NCBI RefSeq assembly: GCF_030697925.1
Contig: NZ_JAUYOJ010000237.1
Location: forward strand, 1 to 53,326
Direction: 5' to 3'
Length of the DNA: 53,326 nucleotides
Source of the DNA: Phenylobacterium sp.
GTDB taxonomy: Bacteria > Pseudomonadota > Alphaproteobacteria > Caulobacterales > Caulobacteraceae
The position numbers and the translations under genes were made by a program. Positions within the stretch are counted from its first letter, which is position 1, and each line of letters starts with the position of its first letter. Below are positions 25,831-35,716 of the stretch, piece by piece. The notes under the pieces were generated by a model. It was not told the origin of the DNA. It worked only from the letters and a program-made list of their open reading frames with translations, and searched no databases.

Positions 25831-25940
25831 GGTGGTGGTCGGTCCCCAGGGTGTCGGCCGGCAGCATCGCCATTAATGCTTAATGTCGCGTGAGCATTTC
25901 GGGGTTTGCGCAAGGGATCGGAGCGCCTTAACAGCGCACC

Positions 25941-27260
25941 ATGCCCAAGCCAGCTTCCGCCATGGACGGTCTGCCCAAGGGGTCGTTCGCGATCATCTTC
26001 GGCGTTTCGCTGGTCACCGCCATGGGCAATACCGGGATGATCTCGGTCCTGCCGGCCATCGGCCGCTCGATCGGCATACCCGACCCGATGGTGGCGGCGA
26101 TCTTCTCGCTCTCGGCGCTGTTGTGGGCGTTTTCCTCACCGTGGTGGGCCAGGGCCTCGGACAAGCATGGCCGCAAGCCGCTGATGCTGATCGGCCTGAC
26201 GGGCTTCATGATGTCGATGATCGCCTGCGGCCTGGTGGTCGCCGCGGGCCTCTATCACCTGACGACGCCCATGGTGATCTTCGTCTTCTTCCTGTTCGCC
26301 AGGGCCCTGTTTGGCCTGTTCGGCGCGGCCTCGAACCCCGCGACCCAGGCCTATCTGGCCGAGCATACGGCGCCGGAAAATCGCACCCAGGCCATGTCCA
26401 GCCTGGCCGGCGCCTTCGGCCTGGGCACGGTCATTGGGCCATTCATCGCACCGCTGTTCGTGCTGCCGTTCAAGGGCGGCCTGGCGGGCCCGCTGTTCGG
26501 TTTCGCGGTCATCGCCGGGATCATGCTGTTCATCGTCTGGAAGAGGCTGCCCGAGAGCCAGAACATGCCCGTGGCGCCGGTGAAGGCCGCGCCGGTCAAG
26601 GGCGCGGCGGTGGTGAAGGAGAAGCCCATGTGGCGCGATCCGCGCGTCACGCCCTTCCTGATCTACGGCTTCATCGTCGCGGTCTGCCAGACCGCCCAGG
26701 GCCAGACCCTGGGCTTCCTGATCATCGACCAGCTCGACCTGTCGCCGATGAAGGCTCAGGGCTTCATCGCCATCGCCATGATGTTCGGCGCCGTGGCCGG
26801 CCTGCTCGCCCAATGGGGCATCATCCGCATGTTCGAGATGACCCCGCGCCAGCTCCTGCGCTGGGGCGTGGGCGTGGCGGCCGTCGGCAATGTCATCGTC
26901 GCTTTCCAGCCCACCTATGCCGCGGTGGTGGCGGGCTACGCCATCTCCAGCCTGGGCTTTGGCCTGGCGCGGCCGGGCTTCACGGCGGGCTCCTCCCTGG
27001 CGGTGGACATGCACGAACAAGCCCGGGTGGCCGGGGCCATCGCCGCGGTCAACGGGGTCAATGTGGTGCTCGCCCCGGCCTTCGTCTGGCTCTACCAGGC
27101 CGTCGCGCCCGCGCCCTTCATCCTGTGCGCGGTCCTGATGGTGGCCATGCTGATCTACGCCTTCCAGAACCAGCAGCTGAAAAACGCCGCCCCCTCGCCC
27201 ACCACCCGCGCCGACGCGGCCAAGGCCACCCTGGAAAAGGGCGACGAAGGCGGCGGCTAG
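25941..27260 (+). CDS. MFS transporter
   Basis: A 439-residue major facilitator permease with twelve predicted helices. The loop 2-3 signature ARASDKHGRKPLML and the helix-5 region GAFGLGTVIGPFIAPL match drug:proton antiporter-like (TetA/Bcr-type) members, which would export a small molecule from the cytoplasm. A charged loop containing several KA/VK pairs lies between the halves. Substrate unknown. It is divergent from motA (110 bp) and shares a CTAG stop with the opposing transglycosylase. Confidence 0.88.
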   Translation: MPKPASAMDGLPKGSFAIIFGVSLVTAMGNTGMISVLPAIGRSIGIPDPMVAAIFSLSALLWAFSSPWWARASDKHGRKPLMLIGLTGFMMSMIACGLVVAAGLYHLTTPMVIFVFFLFARALFGLFGAASNPATQAYLAEHTAPENRTQAMSSLAGAFGLGTVIGPFIAPLFVLPFKGGLAGPLFGFAVIAGIMLFIVWKRLPESQNMPVAPVKAAPVKGAAVVKEKPMWRDPRVTPFLIYGFIVAVCQTAQGQTLGFLIIDQLDLSPMKAQGFIAIAMMFGAVAGLLAQWGIIRMFEMTPRQLLRWGVGVAAVGNVIVAFQPTYAAVVAGYAISSLGFGLARPGFTAGSSLAVDMHEQARVAGAIAAVNGVNVVLAPAFVWLYQAVAPAPFILCAVLMVAMLIYAFQNQQLKNAAPSPTTRADAAKATLEKGDEGGG

Positions 27261-28558
27261 CCCGCGGGGGGCAGGGCGGCGACCTCGACGTTCAGTCGCC
27301 GCACCATGTCCATCGACAGATAGCCGTCGGCGGTGATCCCGCGGGCCTTTTGCCAGGCGCGCAGGGCCGTGCGGGTATTGACGCCCACCACCCCGTCCGG
27401 CGCGCCCGGATCGAAGCCCAGCCGCGCCAGCGCCGTCTGGGCGGCGATGCGGTCGCCGATGCCGAGCGGGATCTCCAGGGGCCAGGCTCGCGCCAGCGGG
27501 CCGCCGCCGGCGAACCGGTCGGCCAGCAGCCCGATCCCCAGGGCGTAGGCCGTCGAGTTGTTGTACTTGCGGATCGCGAAGTGGTTGGGGAGCAGTAGGA
27601 AGATTGGTCCGTCCGCCCCGGCCGGAGCCGCCAGCATGGCCTTGGCCGCCGCGTCGGCGCCCGACCATCCCCGGCCGTCGGCGGGCTTCAGGCCCTGGCC
27701 CGCCCACCAGTCCGGCGTCTCGCGCGGGCCCTCGGTCAGGCTGTAGTCGAAGCCGGGCGGGGCGATGACTTCGCGGGCCCAGCCCTCGCCGCGCGTCCAG
27801 CCGCCCTTGGCCAGCAGGTTGGCCGCCGAGGCGAGCGCGTCGTTGCTGGAGCCCCAGATGTCGCGCCGCCCGTCGCCGTCGCCGTCCACGGCGGTGGCCA
27901 GGTAGTTGGAGGGCAGGAACTGGGTCTGGCCCATGGCCCCGGCCCAGGAGCCCTTCAGCCGGCCGCGGTCGGCCTCGCCGGACTCGATGATCTTCAGCGC
28001 CGCGATCAGCTCGCCCTCTGCGAAGGCCCGGCGGCGACCGTGGAAAGCCAGGCTCGCCATGCAGCGGATCACGTCGAAGTCGCCCTGGATGGCCCCGAAG
28101 CCGCTCTCCATGGCCCAGACGGCGATCAGGATGTCGCGCGGCACGCCGAAGCGCTGTTCGACCCCGCCCCAGAAGGGCAGGTTGGCGCGGTAGCGCTGGC
28201 CGCGCGCGATGCGGTCGTCGCTGACCGTGCCCTTGATGTAGTCGCCCACCGGCTTGGAGAATTCCGGCTGGGCGGAGTCGAGGCTGATCACCCGGGGATT
28301 GGGCGTCAGGCCGGCCAGTTCGCGGTCCAACAGGGCGGGCGCAAGGCCCGCGGCCAGGGCGCGGTTGCGGAACTGGCCGCGCCACTCATCGAAACTGGCG
28401 TCGCCCGAGGATGCGGGACCGGGCGGCGCGGAGGGGATATCCGGTCGCGGCGGGGGCGGTTGCGGAGTCGGGAAGGGTGAGCCGGTCATCGGCTTGAATT
28501 CGGTGGAGGTGTCGGCGCAACCGGCCACGAGCAGGAGTAGGAAGAGGCGGCGGTCCAT
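27257..28558 (-). CDS. Lytic murein transglycosylase, MltB-like, with peptidoglycan-binding domain
   Basis: A 433-residue lipoprotein that should cleave peptidoglycan glycan strands to anhydromuropeptides. Signal and lipobox VAGC (Cys14), a proline-rich linker (about 28-48), an SLT_2/MltB catalytic domain with Glu151 in [20 protein letters not shown], and a C-terminal PG_binding_1 domain (about 365-425, [14 protein letters not shown]). Localised to the periplasmic face of an envelope membrane. It is divergent from rpmJ and convergent with the MFS gene through CTAG. Confidence 0.92.
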   Translation of the reverse strand: MDRRLFLLLLVAGCADTSTEFKPMTGSPFPTPQPPPPRPDIPSAPPGPASSGDASFDEWRGQFRNRALAAGLAPALLDRELAGLTPNPRVISLDSAQPEFSKPVGDYIKGTVSDDRIARGQRYRANLPFWGGVEQRFGVPRDILIAVWAMESGFGAIQGDFDVIRCMASLAFHGRRRAFAEGELIAALKIIESGEADRGRLKGSWAGAMGQTQFLPSNYLATAVDGDGDGRRDIWGSSNDALASAANLLAKGGWTRGEGWAREVIAPPGFDYSLTEGPRETPDWWAGQGLKPADGRGWSGADAAAKAMLAAPAGADGPIFLLLPNHFAIRKYNNSTAYALGIGLLADRFAGGGPLARAWPLEIPLGIGDRIAAQTALARLGFDPGAPDGVVGVNTRTALRAWQKARGITADGYLSMDMVRRLNVEVAALPPAG

Positions 28559-28611
28559 GGGCCAAGCCTAGCGGCGCCCGCGCTCTTCCCCAATCACAAG
28601 GCCGTCAGCCG

Positions 28612-28640
28612 TTGACTCAAAAGCCGTCCGCCCGTATACG
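28612..28640 (+). promoter_or_regulatory. Candidate rpmJ promoter
   Basis: TTGACT and TATACG are separated by exactly 17 bases, a strong housekeeping sigma match for this genome, and face rpmJ. Transcription would start about 45-50 bases before the rpmJ ATG. Confidence 0.65.
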
Positions 28641-28695
28641 CGCCCGCTCTGTAGATAACCCCGGTGCTTTCCAAGCCGGCGCCCGAGATAGGTCC

Positions 28696-28821
28696 ATGAA
28701 GGTCAGAAGCTCGCTCAAGACGCTCAAGACTCGCCACCGCGATTGCAAGCTGGTGCGTCGCAAGGGCGTGATTTTCGTCATCAACAAGACGAACCCGCGC
28801 TTCAAGGCGAAGCAGGGCTGA
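28696..28821 (+). CDS. rpmJ: 50S ribosomal protein L36 (zinc-ligand-poor type)
   Basis: A 41-residue basic protein, [20 protein letters not shown] at its start and NPRFKAKQG at its end. This is the longer L36 form (YkgO type) in which the four-ligand zinc site is missing: only one cysteine (Cys17) is present. Such C-minus forms are the only L36 in many alphaproteobacteria. The ATG at 28696 has AGGT just upstream. It is followed 10 bp later by a HAD hydrolase gene. Confidence 0.95.
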   Translation: MKVRSSLKTLKTRHRDCKLVRRKGVIFVINKTNPRFKAKQG

Positions 28822-28831
28822 GGCTCCCCGG

Positions 28832-29437
28832 ATGGCTGTGTCAGCCGTCCTCTGGGACATCGGCAATGTCATCGTGCGCTGGGACCCGCGCACGCTCTAC
28901 GCCAAGTTTTTCAAGGAACCGGCGCAATGCGACCGGTTCCTTTCGCATGTCTGCACCGTGGAATGGCACGTGGCCCACGACCTGGGCGTGACCTTCGCGG
29001 ACAACCGCGCGCCGCTGCTTGAGCGCTTTCCCGACTACGCCGACGCCATCCACGCCTGGGAGACCCGATGGTGGGACATGTTCTCCGGGCCGATCGCCGA
29101 GACCGAGGCGGCCATCGAGGCCCTGCACGCGGCCGGCGTGCCGCAATTCGCGCTCTCCAACATGTCGCATGAGGTCTTCGACGGCATCACCGCCATGAGC
29201 CCGGCCTTCGAGCGCCTCGGCGGCTACGTCATCTCGGCCGAGATCGCCACGATGAAGCCCGATCCGTCGATCTACGCCTTGGCCTGTGAGCGGTTCGGCT
29301 TCGCGCCACGCGACTTCCTCTTCGTCGACGACAGCGCGCGCAATATCGACGGCGCGCGCGCCCTGGGCTTCGACGCCCACCATTTCACCGATCCGGCGGC
29401 CCTGCGTCCGGCGCTGGAAGCACGCGGCCTGCTCTAG
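28832..29437 (+). CDS. HAD family phosphatase
   Basis: A 201-residue haloacid dehalogenase-like hydrolase of subfamily IA. Motif I reads LWDIGNV, with Asp9 as nucleophile; SNMSHE is motif II, KPDPSIY motif III, and FVDDSARNI motif IV. In place of the usual second aspartate of DxD, motif I has glycine (DIG), as in the YihX/epoxide-hydrolase-N-like set, which are sugar phosphatases or of unknown substrate. It lies 10 bp after rpmJ and shares a CTAG stop with folE. Confidence 0.88.
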   Translation: MAVSAVLWDIGNVIVRWDPRTLYAKFFKEPAQCDRFLSHVCTVEWHVAHDLGVTFADNRAPLLERFPDYADAIHAWETRWWDMFSGPIAETEAAIEALHAAGVPQFALSNMSHEVFDGITAMSPAFERLGGYVISAEIATMKPDPSIYALACERFGFAPRDFLFVDDSARNIDGARALGFDAHHFTDPAALRPALEARGLL

Positions 29438-30030
29438 CCGTTCCGCACCAGCTCGAAGAACTCCTGCCGGGTGCGCGCATCGTCGCGCACCTCGCCGGTC
29501 AGGTGGCTGGTGGTCAGGCGCGAGCCCGGCGTGTTCACCCCGCGCATGGTCATGCAGCTGTGCTCGGAGACGATCACCACGCCGACGCCCTTGGGCTTGA
29601 GGACGCTGTCGATCGCGCCGGCGATGTCGGCGGTCAGCTTCTCCTGGATCTGCAGACGCCGGGCGAAGCCGTGCACCACCCGGGCCAGTTTGGAGATCCC
29701 CACCACCCGGTCGCGGGGCAGGTAGCCCACATGGGCCTTGCCCAGGAACGGCAGCATGTGGTGCTCGCAGAAACTGACCACCCGGATGTCCTTCAGCACC
29801 ACCAACTCGTCATAGCCCCCGACCTCCTCGAAGGTCCGGGCCAGGTAGTCGGTGGGGTCTGTCTCATAGCCGGAGAACAGCTCCTTGTAGGACTGCGCCA
29901 CCCGCGCCGGGGTCTCCAGCAGGCCTTCGCGGTCGGGGTCGTCGCCGGCCCATTCGATCAAGGTGCGGACGGCCGCCTCGGCCTCCGACTGGGTGGGCCG
30001 GCGCCTGGGCGCGTCATGGAATTCGGACAT
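29434..30030 (-). CDS. folE: GTP cyclohydrolase I
   Basis: A 198-residue enzyme that converts GTP to 7,8-dihydroneopterin triphosphate, the entry to folate and other pterins. Zinc ligands Cys88 and His91 (CEHHMLPF) and Cys159 (SEHSCMTMRGV) are present, and QEKLTADIAGAI is intact, so it should be active. The ATG at 30030 is the natural start. It is divergent from gapR with 131 bp between, and convergent with the HAD gene. Confidence 0.96.
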   Translation of the reverse strand: MSEFHDAPRRRPTQSEAEAAVRTLIEWAGDDPDREGLLETPARVAQSYKELFSGYETDPTDYLARTFEEVGGYDELVVLKDIRVVSFCEHHMLPFLGKAHVGYLPRDRVVGISKLARVVHGFARRLQIQEKLTADIAGAIDSVLKPKGVGVVIVSEHSCMTMRGVNTPGSRLTTSHLTGEVRDDARTRQEFFELVRNG

Positions 30031-30061
30031 GGGAAACTCCGCCTGGGTGCGTCATGAACGG

Positions 30062-30077
30062 CTTCGCCGCGGCGAAG
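30062..30077. promoter_or_regulatory. 16-bp perfect palindrome between folE and gapR
   Basis: CTTCGCCG followed by CGGCGAAG is a perfect palindrome 32 bases upstream of the folE start and 85 upstream of gapR. It could be a regulatory site in the shared divergent region or a hairpin in a folE leader. The rest of the region is GC-rich with no clear promoter. Confidence 0.3.
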
Positions 30078-30161
30078 GTTCAGCGGGCGGATGACAGGCG
30101 CGGGCCGCGCCGCTAGGGTCCCGCGCTTTCCGACCTCCCCGACTTGTGAGACGCTTTGCCC

Positions 30162-30428
30162 ATGTCCGACGACAACGCCCACGGCGACATCCTGAACCAG
30201 GCCGCCCAGGGCCAGCTGAAGAGCATCATCGAGCGCATCGAGCGCCTGGAGCAGGAGAAGTCCGAGATCTCCGAACAGATCAAGGAGGTCTTCGCCGAGG
30301 CCAAGGGCAACGGCTTCGACGTCAAGATCCTCCGCAAGGTGGTGCGCATCCGCAAGCAGGACCGGGCCAAGCGCCTGGAGGAAGAGGCCATCCTCGACCT
30401 CTATCTCGCGGCCATGGGAGAGATTTGA
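30162..30428 (+). CDS. gapR: Nucleoid-associated protein GapR (DUF2312)
   Basis: An 88-residue DNA-binding protein. The sequence matches the GapR/DUF2312 pattern throughout: [20 protein letters not shown], the [12 protein letters not shown] segment and [12 protein letters not shown], ending [11 protein letters not shown]. In Caulobacter, GapR is an essential, coiled-coil, AT-rich-sequence-preferring protein that clamps overtwisted DNA and supports topoisomerases. The first half is a long coiled coil. The ATG at 30162 is preferred over a TTG 6 bp upstream. Its stop overlaps a second gene starting at TTG. Confidence 0.95.
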   Translation: MSDDNAHGDILNQAAQGQLKSIIERIERLEQEKSEISEQIKEVFAEAKGNGFDVKILRKVVRIRKQDRAKRLEEEAILDLYLAAMGEI

Positions 30429-30742
30429 AGCGAACCCCGCCAGACCGGAAGGCGCAGGCCAAGCGGGCCGCGCTGAACGCCTTGAAACGCGTCCGTCGCA
30501 AGGCGGACCGCGCCGAGGTCAAGCTCTCCGACTGGGAGGGCGAGTTCCTGGGTTCGGTGGAAGAGCGCGTGAAGACCTATGGCCGCGCCTTCGCCGACCC
30601 CGAAAAGGGCGGCCCGGGCGCGGCCTTTTCCGTCCTGCAATCGGTGAAGCTCAAGGAGATCGCCGCCAAGGCCAAGGGCGAGAAAAAGGACATGACCCGC
30701 AAGCCGTTCAAGCGGCGGGCGAAGCCTTACTCGGAGGATTAG
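30425..30742 (+). CDS. Basic protein of unknown function coupled to gapR
   Basis: A 105-residue, strongly basic protein. It begins at a TTG that overlaps the gapR stop (TTGA) with no better ATG at the head of the frame: the N-terminus is [16 protein letters not shown], followed by an acidic-aromatic region ([23 protein letters not shown]) and a [10 protein letters not shown] end. Codon use fits neighbouring genes. I do not recognise a characterised family. The overlap makes co-translation with gapR likely, which suggests but does not prove a nucleoid-related role. Confidence 0.7.
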   Translation: MKRTPPDRKAQAKRAALNALKRVRRKADRAEVKLSDWEGEFLGSVEERVKTYGRAFADPEKGGPGAAFSVLQSVKLKEIAAKAKGEKKDMTRKPFKRRAKPYSED

Positions 30743-30767
30743 GCCCTAGAGGCCAACCCATCCAAGT

Positions 30768-30873
30768 TCGTCATCGCCGGGCTTGTCCCGGGGATCCATG
30801 AGCACGACGCGCTCAAGCAAGTCTCCGACCTCGGTGTCTATGGGTGGCCGGCACAAAGGCCGGCCATGACGAT
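30768..30873 (-). repeat. Dispersed 106-bp intergenic repeat, copy 2 (inverted)
   Basis: Reverse complement of the element at 20181-20286, same length and gapless. It holds GGCCGGCACAAAGGCCGGCC at 30845-30864 and GCCGGGCTTGTCCCGGGG at 30776-30793. Like copy 1 it sits between the tails of two convergent genes, here the gapR-partner gene and tacA. The rest of the 244-bp gap (30743-30986) holds nothing else recognisable. Confidence 0.8.
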
Positions 30874-30986
30874 CGAGTGGGAAGGTTTTGGGATGCGGTG
30901 AGCCTTAAAGCGCCCGCGCCGCGCGCGCCGTCTCGGCGCGCAGGGCCGCGAGCCGACCCTGGCGGATCAGCGCGCGCAAGCGGTCG

Positions 30987-32486
<1,500 letters not shown>

Positions 32487-32677
32487 TGGAAAAACACCCA
32501 CACGTGAAACCGGACGCTCGTCTGCGTGGACGAGGCTCGTTGACCCGGATTGATACAGGGTCGGGGTAAAGGCGGGGTTTCGGAGTCCTGAGTCGGGGGT
32601 TAACGGCCGCCCGCCATGGACATCGCGATGGGGCCTTCAGCATAGTCTCGCTTTCGAGCATAGTGCCGAGGTTATCC

Positions 32678-34948
32678 GTGGGGGCGGCCTTGGATTTCCG
32701 GCACTTCCTCAGCGAATTGAAGAAACGCAACGTGGTGCGCGTGGCCGGCGTCTACACGGTCACAGCCTGGGGCGTCTTCCAGGTCGCCAAGACCATTTTC
32801 GAAACCCTCGACCTTCCGAAGGGGGCGTCTGCGCTCACCCTGCTGTTGCTGGCCCTGGGGTTGCCGATCGCGGTCCTGGTCTCCTGGGCCTTCGAGCTGG
32901 GTCCCGACGGGTCGATCCGGCGGGCCAGCAAGGCCGCCGCCGAGGAGCCGAACCGTCGGCTGAACTGGATGGACTGGGGCGCCCTGGCGGCGATCGCCAC
33001 GGTGGTGGTCGTGTTCGCGGCGACGGCCTTCGGCCTGGCCGGATCCCTGGGCCGGGACGGCGGGGCGGGACTGCGAATGGGCGCGCCGCCCAGCAGGTCG
33101 GTGGCGGTCCTGCCCTTCGCCAATTTCAGCAAGGCGGCCGACGCCGAGTATTTCGCCGACGGCCTGACCGAGGAGGTGACCAACAGCCTGGCCCAGGTGC
33201 CGGACCTGAAGGTCGCCGGCCGCACCTCGGCCTTCTATTTCAAGGGCAAGAACGAGGATGTCCGCGAGATCGGCCGCAAGCTGAACGTCGCCCATGTGGT
33301 GGAAGGCAGCGTGCGCCGCTCGGGCGACCGGCTGCGCGTCACCTGCCAGCTGGTCAGCGTCAAGAACGGCTTCCACCTGTGGTCGGAGACCTACGACCGC
33401 ACCATGGACGACGCCTTCGCTATCCAGACCGAGATCGCCGACGGTGTGGCCGAGGCCCTGAAGGCGGAGCTGGGGGCGGGCGGGCGGCCCGCGCGCCCGG
33501 TCCCGCGCGATCCTGAGGCCTATCGCCTGGAGGTGGTCGCCAAGGGCCAGGTACGCCAGAAGGGCAAGGCGCAGCTGCAGTCCGCCCAAGCCATCTACCG
33601 CAAGCTGATCGAGATGGAGCCCGACAACGCCGAGGTGCGGGCCGACTACGCCTACGCCACGGCCTATCTCGCCCAGAACCACCTGGAGGGCGATTTCCTG
33701 CCCGCCGTGCGCGACGCCGAGAGGCAGATCGCCAAGGCCCTGGCGCTGGATCCCAAGTCCTCCTCGGCCTATGTCGCCAAGGGCATGCTCAGCGCCATCC
33801 GGTTCATCCGGGAAGGCCAGCAGAGCGCCGAGGGGCAGGCTGAGGCCGCCTTCAAGCGCGCCGTGGAGCTCGCGCCGCGCGATTCCGAGGCGCTCAGCCT
33901 CTACGGCGATTTCATCGCCGGGAGCCGGCCGCAGGAGGCCGTGACCTATCTGCGCCGAGCGCTGGAGATCGATCCGCTCGACCGCGTCGCCAACAACGCC
34001 CTGGCCGGTTCGCTCTTCGCCACCGACAAGTTACAGGAGGCCGAGCTGCGCTACCGGATGAATGTCGAGCTGTTCCCGGAATACGTCGACTCCAAGGAGC
34101 AACTCGGGGACGTGCTGGCCGAGCAGGGCAGGCTGGACCAGGCGGTGGTCTGGTACCGGATGGCGGCGGCGCCCAAGACCGATCCGGCCGCGTCGATCCA
34201 GTTGGCCAACTACTACTACAATCTCGGCATGCCCCGCGAAGCGGTCGCCGCCCTGGACGACTGGCGGGAAAAGCCGGTCATCGGGCCGATCATCGAGGCC
34301 ATCAAGTTCCTGGTGGCCGGCGACCACCAGGGCCTGATGCGGCTCGCACAGGCCGGGCTGGCCCAGCCAGAGCCCGATCCCGTCTGGCGCAGCGGCGTCG
34401 TCCTGGCCGGGGCGCATCTGGGCCAGTTCGATCTCGCCCGAGAGCAGCTGCTGGTGACCTCGCCGGAGTTGTTCGAGCCGACGCCCAAGGTCTCGCCCCG
34501 GCTCGCCAGCGATGCGGTTGGCGCGGCCTATGTCATCCAGCAGACGGGCGACCAGGGCCAGGCCCGCAGGGTCCTCCAGGCGGTGCTCGCCGCCACGGAG
34601 CCGAAGCCCGGCCTGCGCCAGATGAACGCCCGACGCATCGCCCGGGTCAAAGCCTACGCCATGCTGGGCGACAAGGACCGCGCCCTGGCGGAACTCCGCG
34701 CCGCCATCGATGCGGGCTACCGGGTCCTCTACGACATCGACGCCTTCACCCGGCTCGACCTCGACCCGACGACCCAGTCCCTGCGCGGCGAGCCGCGCTT
34801 CAGGGCCATGATCCGCGAGGTCGAGGCGTCCAACGACACCATGCGCCGAGCCATTCTCGCCAGGACCCCGGCGGTCGCCTCGCGGGCGCCCCTGCATTCG
34901 CGCATGGCCGGGGTTTGGAAACCGTCGATTGCCTATTCCCCCGGCTAG
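32678..34948 (+). CDS. TolB-like/TPR membrane protein
   Basis: A protein of about 756 residues. The N-terminus FRHFLSELKKRNVVRVAG leads into two or three membrane helices (about 18-75 and 95-118), as in a proteobacterial family often fused to adenylate cyclase domains. Next is a periplasmic-type TolB/FlgO-like domain starting SVAVLPFANFSK and including VAHVVEGSVRRSGDRLRV, then a long array of TPR-type repeats to the C-terminus. No cyclase domain is present. GTG at 32678 is chosen because CCGAGG lies about 7 bases upstream; a GTG at 32663 is possible. Function is unknown; such proteins may act as scaffolds or sensors. Divergent from tacA. Confidence 0.75.
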   Translation: MGAALDFRHFLSELKKRNVVRVAGVYTVTAWGVFQVAKTIFETLDLPKGASALTLLLLALGLPIAVLVSWAFELGPDGSIRRASKAAAEEPNRRLNWMDWGALAAIATVVVVFAATAFGLAGSLGRDGGAGLRMGAPPSRSVAVLPFANFSKAADAEYFADGLTEEVTNSLAQVPDLKVAGRTSAFYFKGKNEDVREIGRKLNVAHVVEGSVRRSGDRLRVTCQLVSVKNGFHLWSETYDRTMDDAFAIQTEIADGVAEALKAELGAGGRPARPVPRDPEAYRLEVVAKGQVRQKGKAQLQSAQAIYRKLIEMEPDNAEVRADYAYATAYLAQNHLEGDFLPAVRDAERQIAKALALDPKSSSAYVAKGMLSAIRFIREGQQSAEGQAEAAFKRAVELAPRDSEALSLYGDFIAGSRPQEAVTYLRRALEIDPLDRVANNALAGSLFATDKLQEAELRYRMNVELFPEYVDSKEQLGDVLAEQGRLDQAVVWYRMAAAPKTDPAASIQLANYYYNLGMPREAVAALDDWREKPVIGPIIEAIKFLVAGDHQGLMRLAQAGLAQPEPDPVWRSGVVLAGAHLGQFDLAREQLLVTSPELFEPTPKVSPRLASDAVGAAYVIQQTGDQGQARRVLQAVLAATEPKPGLRQMNARRIARVKAYAMLGDKDRALAELRAAIDAGYRVLYDIDAFTRLDLDPTTQSLRGEPRFRAMIREVEASNDTMRRAILARTPAVASRAPLHSRMAGVWKPSIAYSPG

Positions 34949-34985
34949 CTTGACCTTGACCGCCTGATCACGGGAAGGACCCGCC

Positions 34986-35630
34986 ATGTTCGTCGGCCAC
35001 TACGCCGCCTCCCTCGCCGCCAAGGCGATCGAGCCCCGCGCTCCGCTCTGGACCTATGTCATCGGGGCCCAGCTCATCGACATCGGCTGGGGCGGCCTGA
35101 TCATGGCCGGCGTTGAGAAGGTGCGCATCGATCCGACCCTGCCCGGATCGAGCCTCGACCTCTATCACATGCCCTATACCCACAGCCTGCCGGCGGTGGT
35201 GCTCTGGTCGCTGGCCGGCGCCTTGGCGGTCCGGTTCGTCCTGCGCCTGCCGGTGCGGGCGGCGGTGTTCGTCGGCCTGGCGGTCTTCTCCCACTGGATC
35301 CTCGACCTCCTGGTCCACCGCCCGGACCTGGAACTCTGGTTCGGCGACGGCAAGGTTGGCTTCGGCCTCTGGAACTATCCGGTCCCGGAACAGGCCGTGG
35401 AGATCGGCCTGTTGGCGCTCGGCGCCGCGGCCTGGGCCTGGCTGCGCGGACGCGCGGGCCAGTCGCTGTGGCCGGTGCTGGCCTTCCTCGCCCTGCTGGT
35501 GGCGGTCCAGATCGCCGCCATGCTGCCGCCGCTGGGCGGAGACCCGGTCTCCATGGGCGGTTCGGCGATCGCGGTCTACCTCGTTGTCGGCCTCGCCGCC
35601 TGGGCTGCCGACCGCCGCAAGGCTGCGTGA
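34986..35630 (+). CDS. Integral membrane protein, DUF457/YdjM-like
   Basis: A 214-residue protein with about five or six membrane helices. It starts [13 protein letters not shown], and histidines also appear in MPYTHSLP and [15 protein letters not shown]. Such His/Asp pairs in membrane helices are characteristic of the DUF457 (YdjM-type, putative metal-dependent hydrolase) family. Reaction unknown. It is 37 bp downstream of the TPR protein and may be in the same transcript. Confidence 0.6.
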   Translation: MFVGHYAASLAAKAIEPRAPLWTYVIGAQLIDIGWGGLIMAGVEKVRIDPTLPGSSLDLYHMPYTHSLPAVVLWSLAGALAVRFVLRLPVRAAVFVGLAVFSHWILDLLVHRPDLELWFGDGKVGFGLWNYPVPEQAVEIGLLALGAAAWAWLRGRAGQSLWPVLAFLALLVAVQIAAMLPPLGGDPVSMGGSAIAVYLVVGLAAWAADRRKAA

Positions 35631-35716
35631 CCCGGCGGCATGCTTGCCCACGGCGAAGTTCCGCGCATAGTTCCTCCCAAAGGCCGCGACTGAACGGCCC
35701 ATTGGGAGGCGCTAGC

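Noticed and set aside
25873..25883. TTAA-N3-TTAA between motA and the MFS gene as a CtrA site
   Set aside because: The CtrA consensus has seven bases between the TTAA halves; only three are present here.
26136..28385. Minus-strand 749-codon frame across the MFS and transglycosylase genes
   Set aside because: No domain is visible, and it overlaps two well-supported genes on both strands.
32599..32604. GTTAAC as a firm CtrA operator for tacA
   Set aside because: Only a half-site is present; kept as a remark in the tacA entry.
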